64,000 bases of DNA from Breznakibacter sp047600785 (GCA_047600785.1 JASGKH010000002.1:1364001-1428000), one strand, 5' to 3'. Positions 37,311 through 46,247 are shown, numbered from the stretch's first letter. Numbers and translations: made by a program. Notes: generated by a model from the letters alone, not told the origin.

Positions 37311-37345
37311 CAAATATATGACAACTTTTTTTGATGCCACACAAG
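37311..37345 (-). promoter_or_regulatory. Probable promoter of SusCD operon
   Basis: On the minus strand TATATTTG (37318-37311) matches TAnnTTTG. CTTG (37345-37342) lies 23 bp upstream as a -33 element. This gives a 5' leader of roughly 180 nt before the ATG at 37125. Confidence 0.45.
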
Positions 37346-37706
37346 ATTATTAATTAATGTTAATAAAAACTTAAATTTTTCTCTTTTTGAAACAGAGAAT
37401 TTGATGGAAAACTTACAATAACCATACATTAATATTTTGCAAATATAACTTCAATCGGTTATGCTGCCACATTCCATCATTATGATTTTTGTCATAACAA
37501 CAATAAAACACACTTTTCCATATCTACCCCCCTTTCTTTTTACAAAACTATATAAAAAAATGCACAAAACACAAATGTACCCTATCAAAACCCACCCGCA
37601 ATGCTCAGACAGGCAACAATCGATCATTATTTAAAAACGTGTCGATCTACATTCATTTAAATTGAACATCTCAAACTAAACAAATGCTAATCTGCCCCTT
37701 TGCACC

Positions 37707-37795
37707 ATACCTTCTTCGATATTCCTTCGGAACTCCTTCGGTAACAGCCGAAGAAAGACGAAGCGAAACCGAAAAAGTATCGAAGGAAAACCGAA
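37707..37795. repeat. Cluster of CGAAGGAA-type short inverted repeats
   Basis: The left half has TTCTTCGATATTCCTTCGG and CTCCTTCGG. The right half has CCGAAGAAAGACGAAGCG and ATCGAAGGAAAACCG, so the halves are imperfect inverted repeats built from CGAAG(G/A)A words. It lies upstream of the susC promoter. Confidence 0.6.
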
Positions 37796-38204
37796 AAGAC
37801 GGGCCAAAAAGATAAAGCACCAGGTACAAAAACACCGTTGGAAACATTCCATGCAGGGGTTCCGTTAACCACACGAATATATTTCGGGGCGATGCGGGTA
37901 AATTGAGGTTGAATAAATCGTGCAAAAAACAGAAGATTGATCGGAGTACCCCCCACTGTCAAAAGGGTAGACAAACATTTTTTACGTTCTTTGCTATTTT
38001 CCTTATCAATTATGTAATGGGGATCCTGAATTTTCAGGTTCATTGCAAAGAGTCTTAGTAGATTTTCGAGACCCTACATGAACGCATTATCATAAAAAGT
38101 TAAAACCCAGACAACAAAATACACTAACGCTATAATATTATGACTGTCTGCACGGCTTTGGGCTATGCCGAAGTCTCGTTATATATATCTACACACACTT
38201 TCGT

Positions 38205-38212
38205 TATATTTG
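38205..38212 (+). promoter_or_regulatory. -7 promoter element of BFD-like gene
   Basis: TATATTTG matches TAnnTTTG, 38 nt before the ATG at 38251. Confidence 0.6.
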
Positions 38213-38250
38213 TACAAGCTGGTTTTATAAACTTTTCCAATTGAAGAAGT

Positions 38251-38460
38251 ATGCCCCACAAACTTATATGCATTTGCAACCAGGTCAGTTCGAACGAAAT
38301 AAATTCAATCCTGAGAAAGAACCACTTGTATGGGCTAGAAGAAATAAAACTTGCCACCGGCGCGTCGACGAGCTGTGGAAGATGCAAGAATGAATTAACG
38401 GCATATATTGAAAAGATACAGAACGAACGTACGTCCTCTCAGCAACTACGACTGTTTTGA
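38251..38460 (+). CDS. BFD-like [2Fe-2S]-binding protein
   Basis: A 69-residue protein with the cysteine pattern of bacterioferritin-associated ferredoxin: Cys7 and Cys9 in ICICNQV, and Cys42 and Cys45 in TSCGRCK, that is CxC-32-CxxC. The family donates electrons for iron release from ferritin or is part of larger reductases. It is a single-gene unit after a TATATTTG promoter. No ferritin gene is in the window. Confidence 0.88.
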   Translation: MPHKLICICNQVSSNEINSILRKNHLYGLEEIKLATGASTSCGRCKNELTAYIEKIQNERTSSQQLRLF

Positions 38461-38617
38461 CCCTGCAATATTAAAGTAACGTGAATTTAAGCACAATTTT
38501 ATCGAAAGAAAAGAAGATAGTCTACTACTAGATTTCTGTCCGTATTGGCACAGATATCTCAAAGTTTTTTGGCTTTTCGTCTTTTTTAACAGCAAAGCCA
38601 TATCGCTTAATTTTGAA

Positions 38618-38647
38618 ATAAAAAGGGCTACCCTCCGGTAGCCCTTC
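38618..38647 (-). terminator. Rho-independent terminator of the mmd operon
   Basis: AAGGGCTACC (38623-38632) pairs with GGTAGCCCTT (38637-38646) around a CTCC loop. On the minus strand a T tract follows, so it ends the mmdA-mmdC operon. Confidence 0.85.
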
Positions 38648-38792
38648 ATTACGATCTGTCATTTAATTCAATAATTTTAAGACAAAAAGAGTTTCGTAAA
38701 ATACCTTCCAGCCGTTGCATTACCTTTTATTCCGGCCATGTTAGCCCCCATGGTATATCGCCCGATTTGCCTTTGATGTAAATTATATAACA

Positions 38793-39233
38793 TTATTCGA
38801 TCACGATCAATACATCACCTTCCATTACCGAATCACCTTTTTGCTTGTTAATGGTGGCAATACGTCCTTCTTTATCGGCCTCAATGTTGTTTTCCATTTT
38901 CATGGCTTCCAACACCAATAGTTTTTGACCTATTTTTACCTGATCGCCGACCTTTACGTGCATATTGATGATCACACCGGGAAGCGGCGATTTAATGGTT
39001 CCGCCTCCTTTAGGGGCTGATGGACTACTGGTTTTGGCCACCGATGGATGTGTGTCGGTCGAAGGAACCGACACGCTGCGAACCAATTTTGGGGTTTTGG
39101 TCGGTTGAAGGCTCTTATCCACTTCAACCGAATAAACCGTTCCATTAATACTTACTTCGGCCAAGTTATCCTCAATGCTTAATATCTCAGCCTGGTATTG
39201 ATTCCCGTTAATGGTGAATTTAAACTTCCTCAT
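38793..39233 (-). CDS. Biotin carboxyl carrier subunit of acyl-CoA carboxylase/decarboxylase
   Basis: A 146-residue biotin carrier. The C-terminal 75 residues are a biotinyl domain with the attachment Lys112 in EAMKM. A Ser/Thr/Pro/Lys-rich linker (about 50-75) joins it to an N-terminal domain, as in the gamma subunit of methylmalonyl-CoA decarboxylase (MmdC). It carries CO2 between active sites. It is the last gene of the operon, 34 nt after the small subunit gene. No membrane beta subunit follows it. Confidence 0.92.
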   Translation of the reverse strand: MRKFKFTINGNQYQAEILSIEDNLAEVSINGTVYSVEVDKSLQPTKTPKLVRSVSVPSTDTHPSVAKTSSPSAPKGGGTIKSPLPGVIINMHVKVGDQVKIGQKLLVLEAMKMENNIEADKEGRIATINKQKGDSVMEGDVLIVIE

Positions 39234-39267
39234 TGTTGTTGTTTTTTAACTTTTGACAATCAAAGGC

Positions 39268-39522
39268 TCAGGCTCTTGGCCAACGCCTCAACCCATATAT
39301 TTTTGAACTCCAAGGCGAATAAGCCCTTGCCACCTTATTGATGGTCAGTACGGCATTTTCGTGATCATGAAGTTGGTTACGGTAAAGGTAAAGCGACAAC
39401 GCAATGGCTGCATTTACTTCACCGCCCACGCCAACCTCGGACTCTTTTTTCACCGGCTCACGGGGCACGTCTTTCTCTTCGCCATTAAATATTTTGCCTA
39501 TACTTTTGAAGAATCGATTCAT
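39268..39522 (-). CDS. Small MmdD/OadG-like subunit without membrane anchor
   Basis: An 84-residue protein whose C-terminal half (VNAAIALSLYLY, then AVLTINKVARAYSPWSSKIYGLR) matches the end of Bacteroidetes OadG/MmdD-like subunits of sodium-pumping decarboxylases. The normal N-terminal membrane helix is absent. It begins at ATG 39522, overlapping the mmdA stop codon by one base (TGATG), so the two are translationally coupled. Its role is probably assembly of the carboxyltransferase with the biotin carrier. Confidence 0.75.
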   Translation of the reverse strand: MNRFFKSIGKIFNGEEKDVPREPVKKESEVGVGGEVNAAIALSLYLYRNQLHDHENAVLTINKVARAYSPWSSKIYGLRRWPRA

Positions 39523-41081
39523 CACAAAGGTATGTTTGAATGTTTTTTAGCGGGATTAACTTCTTTTTTGGTCGCCAACGACTGCAATGCCCTAATGATA
39601 CGGAAACGAGTGTTGCGAGGTTCGATCACATCGTCAATATAACCATATCTGGCTGCATTGTACGGGTTTGCAAATTCGTTTTTGTAGTCTTCTTCGGCCT
39701 TTTTGATATATTCGTCACGTTCTGTTGCATCCTCGATTTTGCCGATGTTTTTGCTTTGCAATACCTCAATGGCACCTTTGGGCCCCATAACCGCAATCTC
39801 TGCTGTAGGCCAAGCATAGTTGATGTCGCCGCGCAGATGTTTGGAACTCATCACACAATAAGCACCTCCGTAAGCTTTACGCAGAATAACGGTAATTTTG
39901 GGAACAGTGGCCTCTCCGTAAGCATAAAGCAATTTGGCTCCATGCACGATGATTCCGCCGTACTCCTGAGCTGTCCCCGGAAGGAAACCCGGCACATCTT
40001 CCAACGTCACCAACGGGATATTGAACGCATCGCAGAAACGGACAAAACGTGCTGCCTTACGGGAAGCGTTGATATCGAGCACGCCGGCCAGATACGCGGG
40101 CTGGTTGGCCACGATACCCACCGAAATACCATTGAAACGGGCAAAACCAACCACAATGTTCGGCGCATAGTTACGATGCACCTCAAAGAATTCATGGTTA
40201 TCAACGATGGCATGGATCACGTCCTTCACATCGTAGGGCTTATTGGGATTATCGGGGATGATTTCGTTCAATGAATCTTCCAAACGGTCGATCGGGTCAT
40301 CGCAGGGCATGATAGGGGCTTCTTCCAGGTTATTTTGCGGAATGTAGCTGATCATTTTGCGGATTAAAAGGATACCCTCTTTTTCATCTTCAGCAATAAA
40401 GTGGGTAACACCCGACTTTGAACCATGCACCACGGCTCCACCCAGTTCTTCATCGGTCACCACTTCACCGGTCACCGATTTAACAACTTTAGGACCGGTA
40501 AGGAACATGTAACTGGTGTCCTTGCTCATGATAATAAAATCGGTCAGTGCAGGTGAATATACCGCACCACCGGCACAAGGACCGAATATGGCAGAGATTT
40601 GGGGAATAACCCCGGAAGCCAGAATATTGCGTTGGAAAATTTCGGTATAGCCGGCCAGACTGGTTACCCCTTCCTGGATACGTGCACCACCCGAATCGTT
40701 CAGGCCGATAACAGGAGCCCCCATTTTCATGGCCATGTCCATTACCTTACAAATTTTTTGGGCAAAAGTTTCCGATAAGGATCCTCCAAACACGGTAAAG
40801 TCCTGAGCAAACACATAAACCACACGTCCATCAATGGTCCCATGGCCGGTAACCACACCGTCGCCCATGAATTTGGTTTCTTCCATGCCGAAGTTGGTGC
40901 AACGGTGCGTCACAAACATGTCGAACTCTTCAAAGCTGCCTTCGTCAAGCAGCAGATCAATCCGTTCGCGTGCGGTTAACTTACCCTTTTGGTGCTGTGC
41001 ATCGATCCTCTTCTGGCCCCCGCCTAATTTGGCCTGTACCCTAAGATCAATGAGTTTCTTAATTTTATCTTGGTTTGACAT
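39522..41081 (-). CDS. mmdA: Acyl-CoA carboxyltransferase, methylmalonyl-CoA decarboxylase alpha subunit
   Basis: Transfers CO2 between methylmalonyl-CoA and biotin, which is the decarboxylation step in propionate formation. The 519-residue protein has the crotonase-like double domain of propionyl-CoA carboxylase beta subunits. GGARIQEGV (about residue 125) and GPCAGGAVYSPA form the oxyanion-hole and CoA-binding regions, and ITVILRKAYGGAYCVMSSK the second domain. It is the first gene of the mmdA-small subunit-biotin carrier operon and follows the epimerase gene, which has its own terminator. Confidence 0.93.
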   Translation of the reverse strand: MSNQDKIKKLIDLRVQAKLGGGQKRIDAQHQKGKLTARERIDLLLDEGSFEEFDMFVTHRCTNFGMEETKFMGDGVVTGHGTIDGRVVYVFAQDFTVFGGSLSETFAQKICKVMDMAMKMGAPVIGLNDSGGARIQEGVTSLAGYTEIFQRNILASGVIPQISAIFGPCAGGAVYSPALTDFIIMSKDTSYMFLTGPKVVKSVTGEVVTDEELGGAVVHGSKSGVTHFIAEDEKEGILLIRKMISYIPQNNLEEAPIMPCDDPIDRLEDSLNEIIPDNPNKPYDVKDVIHAIVDNHEFFEVHRNYAPNIVVGFARFNGISVGIVANQPAYLAGVLDINASRKAARFVRFCDAFNIPLVTLEDVPGFLPGTAQEYGGIIVHGAKLLYAYGEATVPKITVILRKAYGGAYCVMSSKHLRGDINYAWPTAEIAVMGPKGAIEVLQSKNIGKIEDATERDEYIKKAEEDYKNEFANPYNAARYGYIDDVIEPRNTRFRIIRALQSLATKKEVNPAKKHSNIPL

Positions 41082-41211
41082 ACCTAAATATTATATAATG
41101 TGTAACAACTAAATCCAGTAGGTTATGAGATTCCGAGACTAAAACCCAAGGCTTCGGATCGATCGTGCCCGAACAACACAGCCTTGAAATTTAAGCATCT
41201 AAATCTTTGGA

Positions 41212-41248
41212 AAAAAATAAAAAACAAGCCTCCCAAAAAGAGAGGCAT
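41212..41248 (-). terminator. Rho-independent terminator of the epimerase gene
   Basis: GCCTCCC (41228-41234) pairs with the GAGAGGC end (41241-41247) with one mismatch. On the minus strand a T tract follows, just after the epimerase stop codon, so epimerase and mmdA are separate units. Confidence 0.75.
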
Positions 41249-41257
41249 CATTAATTA

Positions 41258-41668
41258 TCATTTATTCGGGTCTTCGCAAAGTTCGGTCAACACCCCGAAC
41301 GTTGATTTTGGGTGCAGGAACCCGATATTCAAACCCTCAGCGCCTTTGCGCGGGGCGGCATCGATCAATTTGACGCCACGTTCCTCGGCCAACTTCAACT
41401 TCCCGGCCAAGCCGTCAACAGCAAAAGCAATATGGTGGATGCCTTCTCCTTTTTTCTCGATGAATTTGCCAATCGGCCCCTCGGGATCCGTTGATTCGAG
41501 CAGTTCAATCTTCGTTTGTCCCACTTTAAAGAAAGCAGTCTTTACCTTCTGGTCGGCCACTTCTTCCACGGCGTAACAAGACAATCCCAAAACGTTTTCG
41601 TAAAAAGGAATTGCTTCGTCCAGACTTTTTACCGCAATTCCAATGTGCTCAATATGCGTTGGCTTCAT
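41258..41668 (-). CDS. mce: Methylmalonyl-CoA epimerase
   Basis: Interconverts (R)- and (S)-methylmalonyl-CoA, between methylmalonyl-CoA mutase and the decarboxylase. The 136-residue protein has two VOC modules: metal ligands are suggested by His7 in THIEHIGIAV, His in GIHHIAFAV and Glu in TELCEDP near the end. It lies upstream of mmdA on the same strand, with a TACTTTTG promoter at 41711-41718. Confidence 0.95.
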   Translation of the reverse strand: MKPTHIEHIGIAVKSLDEAIPFYENVLGLSCYAVEEVADQKVKTAFFKVGQTKIELLESTDPEGPIGKFIEKKGEGIHHIAFAVDGLAGKLKLAEERGVKLIDAAPRKGAEGLNIGFLHPKSTFGVLTELCEDPNK

Positions 41669-41710
41669 GTGAGAAATAATTAAAGAAATTTGTATTTAAT
41701 GATAGCGTTA

Positions 41711-41718
41711 CAAAAGTA
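41711..41718 (-). promoter_or_regulatory. -7 promoter element of epimerase gene
   Basis: On the minus strand TACTTTTG matches TAnnTTTG, 42 nt before the ATG at 41668. Confidence 0.6.
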
Positions 41719-41879
41719 GAAGAATTTGATAGCCCAACGCCTAACAAATGCCATTAAAAAACTCTGCTTTACAACATAGGCAATCTATAAAAAGGGTTAA
41801 AATGAGTGTTTACGGCACATTGTTGGGTATATTTTCCAAATTTTACACCTGGATAACCTAAATAGCGAAAAAAATCGCC

Positions 41880-41887
41880 ATTTTTGC
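41880..41887 (+). promoter_or_regulatory. -7 promoter element upstream of giant gene
   Basis: CATTTTTG, one base from TAnnTTTG, about 210 nt before the proposed start. The leader would contain the dispersed repeat copy C. Confidence 0.35.
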
Positions 41888-41937
41888 AAACCAAGCAAAT
41901 GTCATGTTTTTTTGGACGATGGATAATGATTTAAGTC

Positions 41938-42022
41938 TGGAGTTCAGGGTTCCGAGTTGGGAAAAAGTTGTTAACTTTTATCTTGCTCTTTTATACTCTT
42001 GTGCTTTTGAACTTTTCTCATA
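41938..42022 (+). repeat. Dispersed intergenic element, copy C (diverged)
   Basis: TTCAGGGTTCCGAGTTGGGA, then AAAGTTGTTAACTTTT and CTTGTGCTTTTGAACTTTTC. It has the same motif order as copies A and B, but more changes. It overlaps the longest frame of the following gene, which argues against the upstream start there. Confidence 0.5.
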
Positions 42023-42099
42023 AATTAAGGAAGCAACAAATAAATCATATACCCGGATACCGTCGCACCAAGATGGTCCATGTAGTAAACTTTTTTCGT

Positions 42100-45000
42100 A
42101 TGAAAGACGAAACAATAAACAAAGCCAAGGCATTGAAGAAGGACAGGAAGGACATGATCCAGTACATCAACCTTCAGCTGGCCTCTTTGGGCCAACCATT
42201 GTACTACGATGACAGCGACGCAAAAACAAAGCTGTCGAACGCCAAGTTCATTGCGCTGACCGAAGGGTTGATCAACAGCTTCAGGGAAACATCGCGTTTG
42301 CTCTCCGATCATCAATCGGCTGTTGACCGTCGCATCCAAAACTTTTTGGACAGCTATCTGGAAGGTATTGAAATCGGAAAATCGTGGCGCATCCCCAACA
42401 ATACTTTTGTGCTGAACCAACCCGGTATTGCGCGCGAAGTAAGCTTACCTCCCAACGGAAGCAAATTTCACAACGAATACCTTACTTCATACCGGGTTAA
42501 GCAAGGTATACTGAACAACCCTGCCAAAGATAAGCGTACCACCGAAGGCACTTTCCACATAGTGGACGGAGGTTTGCCCGTGCCTTTGGATAAAAAAGAG
42601 GTTCCAAAGATTGTCTTTGCGCATATGCTACACGAAGCGTTCAGTCCTTCCGACGAGTTGAAGACACTCCCGTTTACCGCCAATCAGCCGCAGCAGGCTA
42701 AAGTAATCGCGTCGTTGTTGATGAGGCCCGTGGTAGTTCCCGAAGTACAGGGCGTGACATCGGAAAAGAGCATGGAGATCCGTTTTTTTGCCCCTGGCAG
42801 TTTGGTGAGCAACCTCGATTTTGTGGAATCGATATTCGGAAATGCCGGCGATCCCAATTTGGTGGAAAACGATGCAGCCCTTGATATTGACCATTGGACC
42901 GGCCACACCGGGTGTATGATTTTGGCTCCTCATTTGACCAGATTGAAGAAAAAGGACATCGGTCTACCCCACTACGACCAGGCGACCGAACGTCAACGCC
43001 ATGACGGCATGTGCTGGAAAGACGAGAACGAGTTTTATAACAACGGCAATGCGTTTAAACTGACCTGCAGGGACGAACGCGGTGTGGTCGTGACACTGAT
43101 CGCCGACAACTATTACGGTTATTCTAAAAAAGAGATCAAAACGCAAATCGGTTATGCCGCCAACTTATTCGGTTTGGTGGAAGAAGAACATGCGGGTGGC
43201 GCCATTGCCTTCCCCCGTGGCAACATGAGTGACGGGGTGGACGGTAAACTATTTACGTCCAAGCTAAAAGATTCCTATACCTTCGGGGATGTAAAGCGCT
43301 TGCTGGCCGACCGTATCGAGGTATTTCCCGAGAATTACGCCGTTGACAAGCAATTTCCTGAAATCGTGTACATTCCCGAATATGCCAACTTAAGCACATT
43401 TGAAAGTACGGTAACATGGACATATGAAGGCAAAGAGCACAAACTGAAAATGTCGCCCAACAAAATGTACGTTCACCCGTCGGGCCACAAGTTCCAGTTG
43501 GCAAAGCACCCAACCCAGCCGCTGTGGCGCATTGTCGACACCAGTCCCGAAGGAGTATTCTGCCACAAACCCTGCACCGTATCGGGCGGTGGCAAGTCGG
43601 AGATTTCAAAATCAATGCAAAACGCCATCAAATACGGTCCTTTCTACATCAAAAACCTGGAAGAGGATGCCAAAATGGTGGATATGCTCATCAACCACGA
43701 TTATTCAAAACGTTGGAAGAGCGTTCGTCCCGATGCAGGTCCGTCACGTCCGTTTTTAAGCCCGAAGCGTACTTTGGGATCGGCCGTAAAACTGCTCACC
43801 CCATCGGATCAATACAACGATGAGTACAATGCCTTCCTCCGTAGCATTCCCGACTATATTTTAACGTTTGCCCTCTACATCAAACGGTTGTATCGTGGTG
43901 TGGAAGCCCCCGGCGATTGGAAAAAGGATTTTAACGTGGAAATCGTCAACGGAAGACCGGGCAATGCCCTTCGCTACAAAAACAGCCCTATTATGGCCAG
44001 TTTTGTGCGCATCGGTTTCCGGCAAGACGGGAACTGGTTCCTGCATAAGCTGCGCAGCGATTTTGTGCCCAGCCACAAGATACAAATGGAGGATGATATT
44101 TCGGCCACCATCACCGTCCCAACCAGCCAGTTGCATAAACTTAACCCTGAATTTAAAAACCCCAGCGTGAAGTTTGTGAAAAACTGCGAAGCCTATTTGT
44201 TCCAACGGCCAGATGAAGCCATTATCCGTGGCTACGACAAAGAGGCGGAACACGACATTGTGCAGGACAACACTTTCCTTACCAATTACGAGCCACTGAC
44301 CAAAAACGATGCCGTCAATCTTTATGAGGATGCCATCCACTTTGAAGAATATACCCAACCGGTAAAAGATTTCATCAAAGGCCTGATCGAATGCGAAGAG
44401 GAAGATTTCCACTTTGTGGTGCCTTCCCACACCCGCATCGTCAATGGTAAGCCCACTGCCAACCCACGTTATCTGGAGCGAAACCGCAACGTAGGCGTCA
44501 CCATCGACAACTATCTGGCCGAAGTGGGTATTCGCTTACACCGGAAAATAGACCCCAGCCAGTCGGTTTACTACCCTGTAAACGCGGTATTGCCAGGAAG
44601 ACGGAACAATCCGGTAGACAAGAAATCGGGTATTCGTCCATTGAGCGTGTACAACCCCATCCACTACCAGGAGTTGCCCGAATTGTTCATGGACTTCATT
44701 TGCAGCCTGACAGGTAAGTCTCCATCAACCACCGGTGCCGGGTCGGAAGGGGCATTGACCAAGGGACCGTTCAACATGTTGGTACCTACCAGCGACTTGA
44801 ACAACGCCCTGCTGTCGTACATCCTTACCGAATATCAGGGATTCAGCTCTGCAGCGGGATATATCGGCCACGAGAACCGTTTCGACCATGACATTAGTAT
44901 TTTGATCCCCGAAATCTGGGCACGCCTGGTTCCTGAAGATCGTGATGCCAAATTGCTCATTGAGACCCAGTGCCTTGAAAAACTTGATGATTTTGAGCAC

Positions 45001-45582
45001 AATGGGAAAAGGGTACTGGCAAGCCGTTTGGGATACCGCATTACCAAAAACTTTGCGTTCCGTTGCATGAACCGTCTGTTCGATGAGCCATTGGCCGTGT
45101 TCAACGAACGTATGCTCAAACCCGAGTTGCAGAATTTGGAAGATTACGTGGACGGCATCAACAATATTGTGGAAGCCCAACAAAAAGTAGCTCTCCAATA
45201 TTTTGCCGACGAAAGCGTAGACGCAGCCATCCCGCCCTTGAAAGTATTGTTGCACATAATGGCCTATGGCCATTACGAAGGCAAAGATATCAGTGATCCC
45301 TCGCTCCGTAAGTTGTTCGACCGCGAATATGTGGTCAATTCCGATTGGTACAAAGAACGTCTGGCATTGAAGCAAACCAAAGACGTGGCGTTCTGTACAA
45401 AGCAAATTGCTTATCTGGAAAACTTCGTGGCCAATCCGGCCAACGCATCGCTGGTCATCGAAATGGACATTAACGGGCGTCTGGATGCTGCCAAAGTCAA
45501 GTTGAAACATCTGAAATCGAACGCTTACCTTTCGGAACTGATAGGTACCATTGGTGCCGACCCATTGTTTAAAGGCAAGTGA
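42100..45582 (+). CDS. Giant cytoplasmic protein of unknown function
   Basis: About 1160 residues with no signal peptide or membrane helix. I do not recognise the family, although it is clearly a real gene: a very long frame with codon use like its neighbours. The N-terminus (DETINKAKALKKDRKDMI) is helical. A glycine-lysine loop TVSGGGKSEISKS (about 493-506) resembles a nucleotide-binding P-loop, but a Walker B partner is not obvious. The segments HTGCMILAPH, TLIADNYYGYSKKE and GGAIAFPRG look conserved and His/Asp-rich. The start is uncertain: ATG 42073 or 42100 (chosen). A terminator follows at 45603. No clear partner gene is adjacent. Confidence 0.85.
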   Translation: MKDETINKAKALKKDRKDMIQYINLQLASLGQPLYYDDSDAKTKLSNAKFIALTEGLINSFRETSRLLSDHQSAVDRRIQNFLDSYLEGIEIGKSWRIPNNTFVLNQPGIAREVSLPPNGSKFHNEYLTSYRVKQGILNNPAKDKRTTEGTFHIVDGGLPVPLDKKEVPKIVFAHMLHEAFSPSDELKTLPFTANQPQQAKVIASLLMRPVVVPEVQGVTSEKSMEIRFFAPGSLVSNLDFVESIFGNAGDPNLVENDAALDIDHWTGHTGCMILAPHLTRLKKKDIGLPHYDQATERQRHDGMCWKDENEFYNNGNAFKLTCRDERGVVVTLIADNYYGYSKKEIKTQIGYAANLFGLVEEEHAGGAIAFPRGNMSDGVDGKLFTSKLKDSYTFGDVKRLLADRIEVFPENYAVDKQFPEIVYIPEYANLSTFESTVTWTYEGKEHKLKMSPNKMYVHPSGHKFQLAKHPTQPLWRIVDTSPEGVFCHKPCTVSGGGKSEISKSMQNAIKYGPFYIKNLEEDAKMVDMLINHDYSKRWKSVRPDAGPSRPFLSPKRTLGSAVKLLTPSDQYNDEYNAFLRSIPDYILTFALYIKRLYRGVEAPGDWKKDFNVEIVNGRPGNALRYKNSPIMASFVRIGFRQDGNWFLHKLRSDFVPSHKIQMEDDISATITVPTSQLHKLNPEFKNPSVKFVKNCEAYLFQRPDEAIIRGYDKEAEHDIVQDNTFLTNYEPLTKNDAVNLYEDAIHFEEYTQPVKDFIKGLIECEEEDFHFVVPSHTRIVNGKPTANPRYLERNRNVGVTIDNYLAEVGIRLHRKIDPSQSVYYPVNAVLPGRRNNPVDKKSGIRPLSVYNPIHYQELPELFMDFICSLTGKSPSTTGAGSEGALTKGPFNMLVPTSDLNNALLSYILTEYQGFSSAAGYIGHENRFDHDISILIPEIWARLVPEDRDAKLLIETQCLEKLDDFEHNGKRVLASRLGYRITKNFAFRCMNRLFDEPLAVFNERMLKPELQNLEDYVDGINNIVEAQQKVALQYFADESVDAAIPPLKVLLHIMAYGHYEGKDISDPSLRKLFDREYVVNSDWYKERLALKQTKDVAFCTKQIAYLENFVANPANASLVIEMDINGRLDAAKVKLKHLKSNAYLSELIGTIGADPLFKGK

Positions 45583-45602
45583 CAGTCCGATAAATCGTTT
45601 TG

Positions 45603-45637
45603 AAGCCCCTTAGCCAGAAATGGACAAGGGGCTTTTT
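45603..45637 (+). terminator. Rho-independent terminator of giant gene
   Basis: AGCCCCTT (45604-45611) pairs with AAGGGGCT (45626-45633), followed by TTTT. Confidence 0.85.
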
Positions 45638-45665
45638 CGTTTACCGTTCAATCCATCAAAATTGA

Positions 45666-45673
45666 TACATTTG
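45666..45673 (+). promoter_or_regulatory. -7 promoter element of YccF gene
   Basis: TACATTTG matches TAnnTTTG, 27 nt before the ATG at 45701, with a weak GTTTA about 20 bp upstream. Confidence 0.65.
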
Positions 45674-45700
45674 TTTCCACAATCCTTTAAACCCATAATT

Positions 45701-46075
45701 ATGAAAACCATTGGCAACATTATCTGGTTGTTTTTCGGAGGAATCCTCATCGCATTGGAATATTTGGTATCGAGCATTCTGTTAATTATCACCATCATTG
45801 GCATTCCCTTTGGTTTACAAACCATGAAACTGGCATTGGTGGCTTTGTGGCCTTTCGGATGTTCCATACAAACAGGGGCCCAATCCTCCGGATGCCTATC
45901 CACTCTGATGAACGTGATCTGGATATTGGTGGGCGGCATATGGATCTGTCTGTCGCACTTGTTCTTTGGCGTACTATTATTCATCACGATCATTGGTATT
46001 CCTTTTGCCAAGCAACATTTCAAATTGGCCGCATTGGCCATTACGCCATTCGGGAAAAAAGTGACGTGGGCCTAA
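45701..46075 (+). CDS. YccF-family membrane protein
   Basis: A 124-residue inner-membrane protein with two tandem copies of the YccF domain. Each copy begins with a hydrophobic N[VI]IW motif (residues about 5 and 71) and contains ITIIGIPF, followed by LAAL/LALVALWPFG and ITPFGKK. The function of the family is unknown. The start at 45701 follows a clean promoter. Confidence 0.9.
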   Translation: MKTIGNIIWLFFGGILIALEYLVSSILLIITIIGIPFGLQTMKLALVALWPFGCSIQTGAQSSGCLSTLMNVIWILVGGIWICLSHLFFGVLLFITIIGIPFAKQHFKLAALAITPFGKKVTWA

Positions 46076-46247
46076 AATAAATTTGCGACAAACACTCCGT
46101 TTCATGTTTATTTACGGAAAAACTCGTCCACACCGACTATTCAACCATCCGCAAAGCATAAAACGAGTCGCGAGCAAGCATTTCCCGTACAGAAGGGCCA
46201 TTATCGGCAAATTTCATTCAGCCCAGTAAAAACCAGATGATAAACAG

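Larger units (their letters stand above)
37126..38250. other. AT-rich leader region of the SusCD operon
   Basis: About 1.1 kb without a convincing gene. It contains the probable susC promoter at 37311-37345, a long leader of about 185 nt, the CGAAG-rich repeat at 37707-37795 and, at the right end, the promoter of the BFD-like gene. A minus-strand frame at 37687-38043 is low-complexity and probably not real. Confidence 0.55.

Noticed and set aside
37687..38043. Minus-strand gene upstream of susC
   Set aside because: The frame runs through low-complexity CGAAG repeats, lacks a promoter and gives an Arg/Phe-rich sequence without a family.
41968..42099. Upstream extension of the giant gene
   Set aside because: The extra codons coincide with dispersed repeat copy C and look like untranslated DNA.
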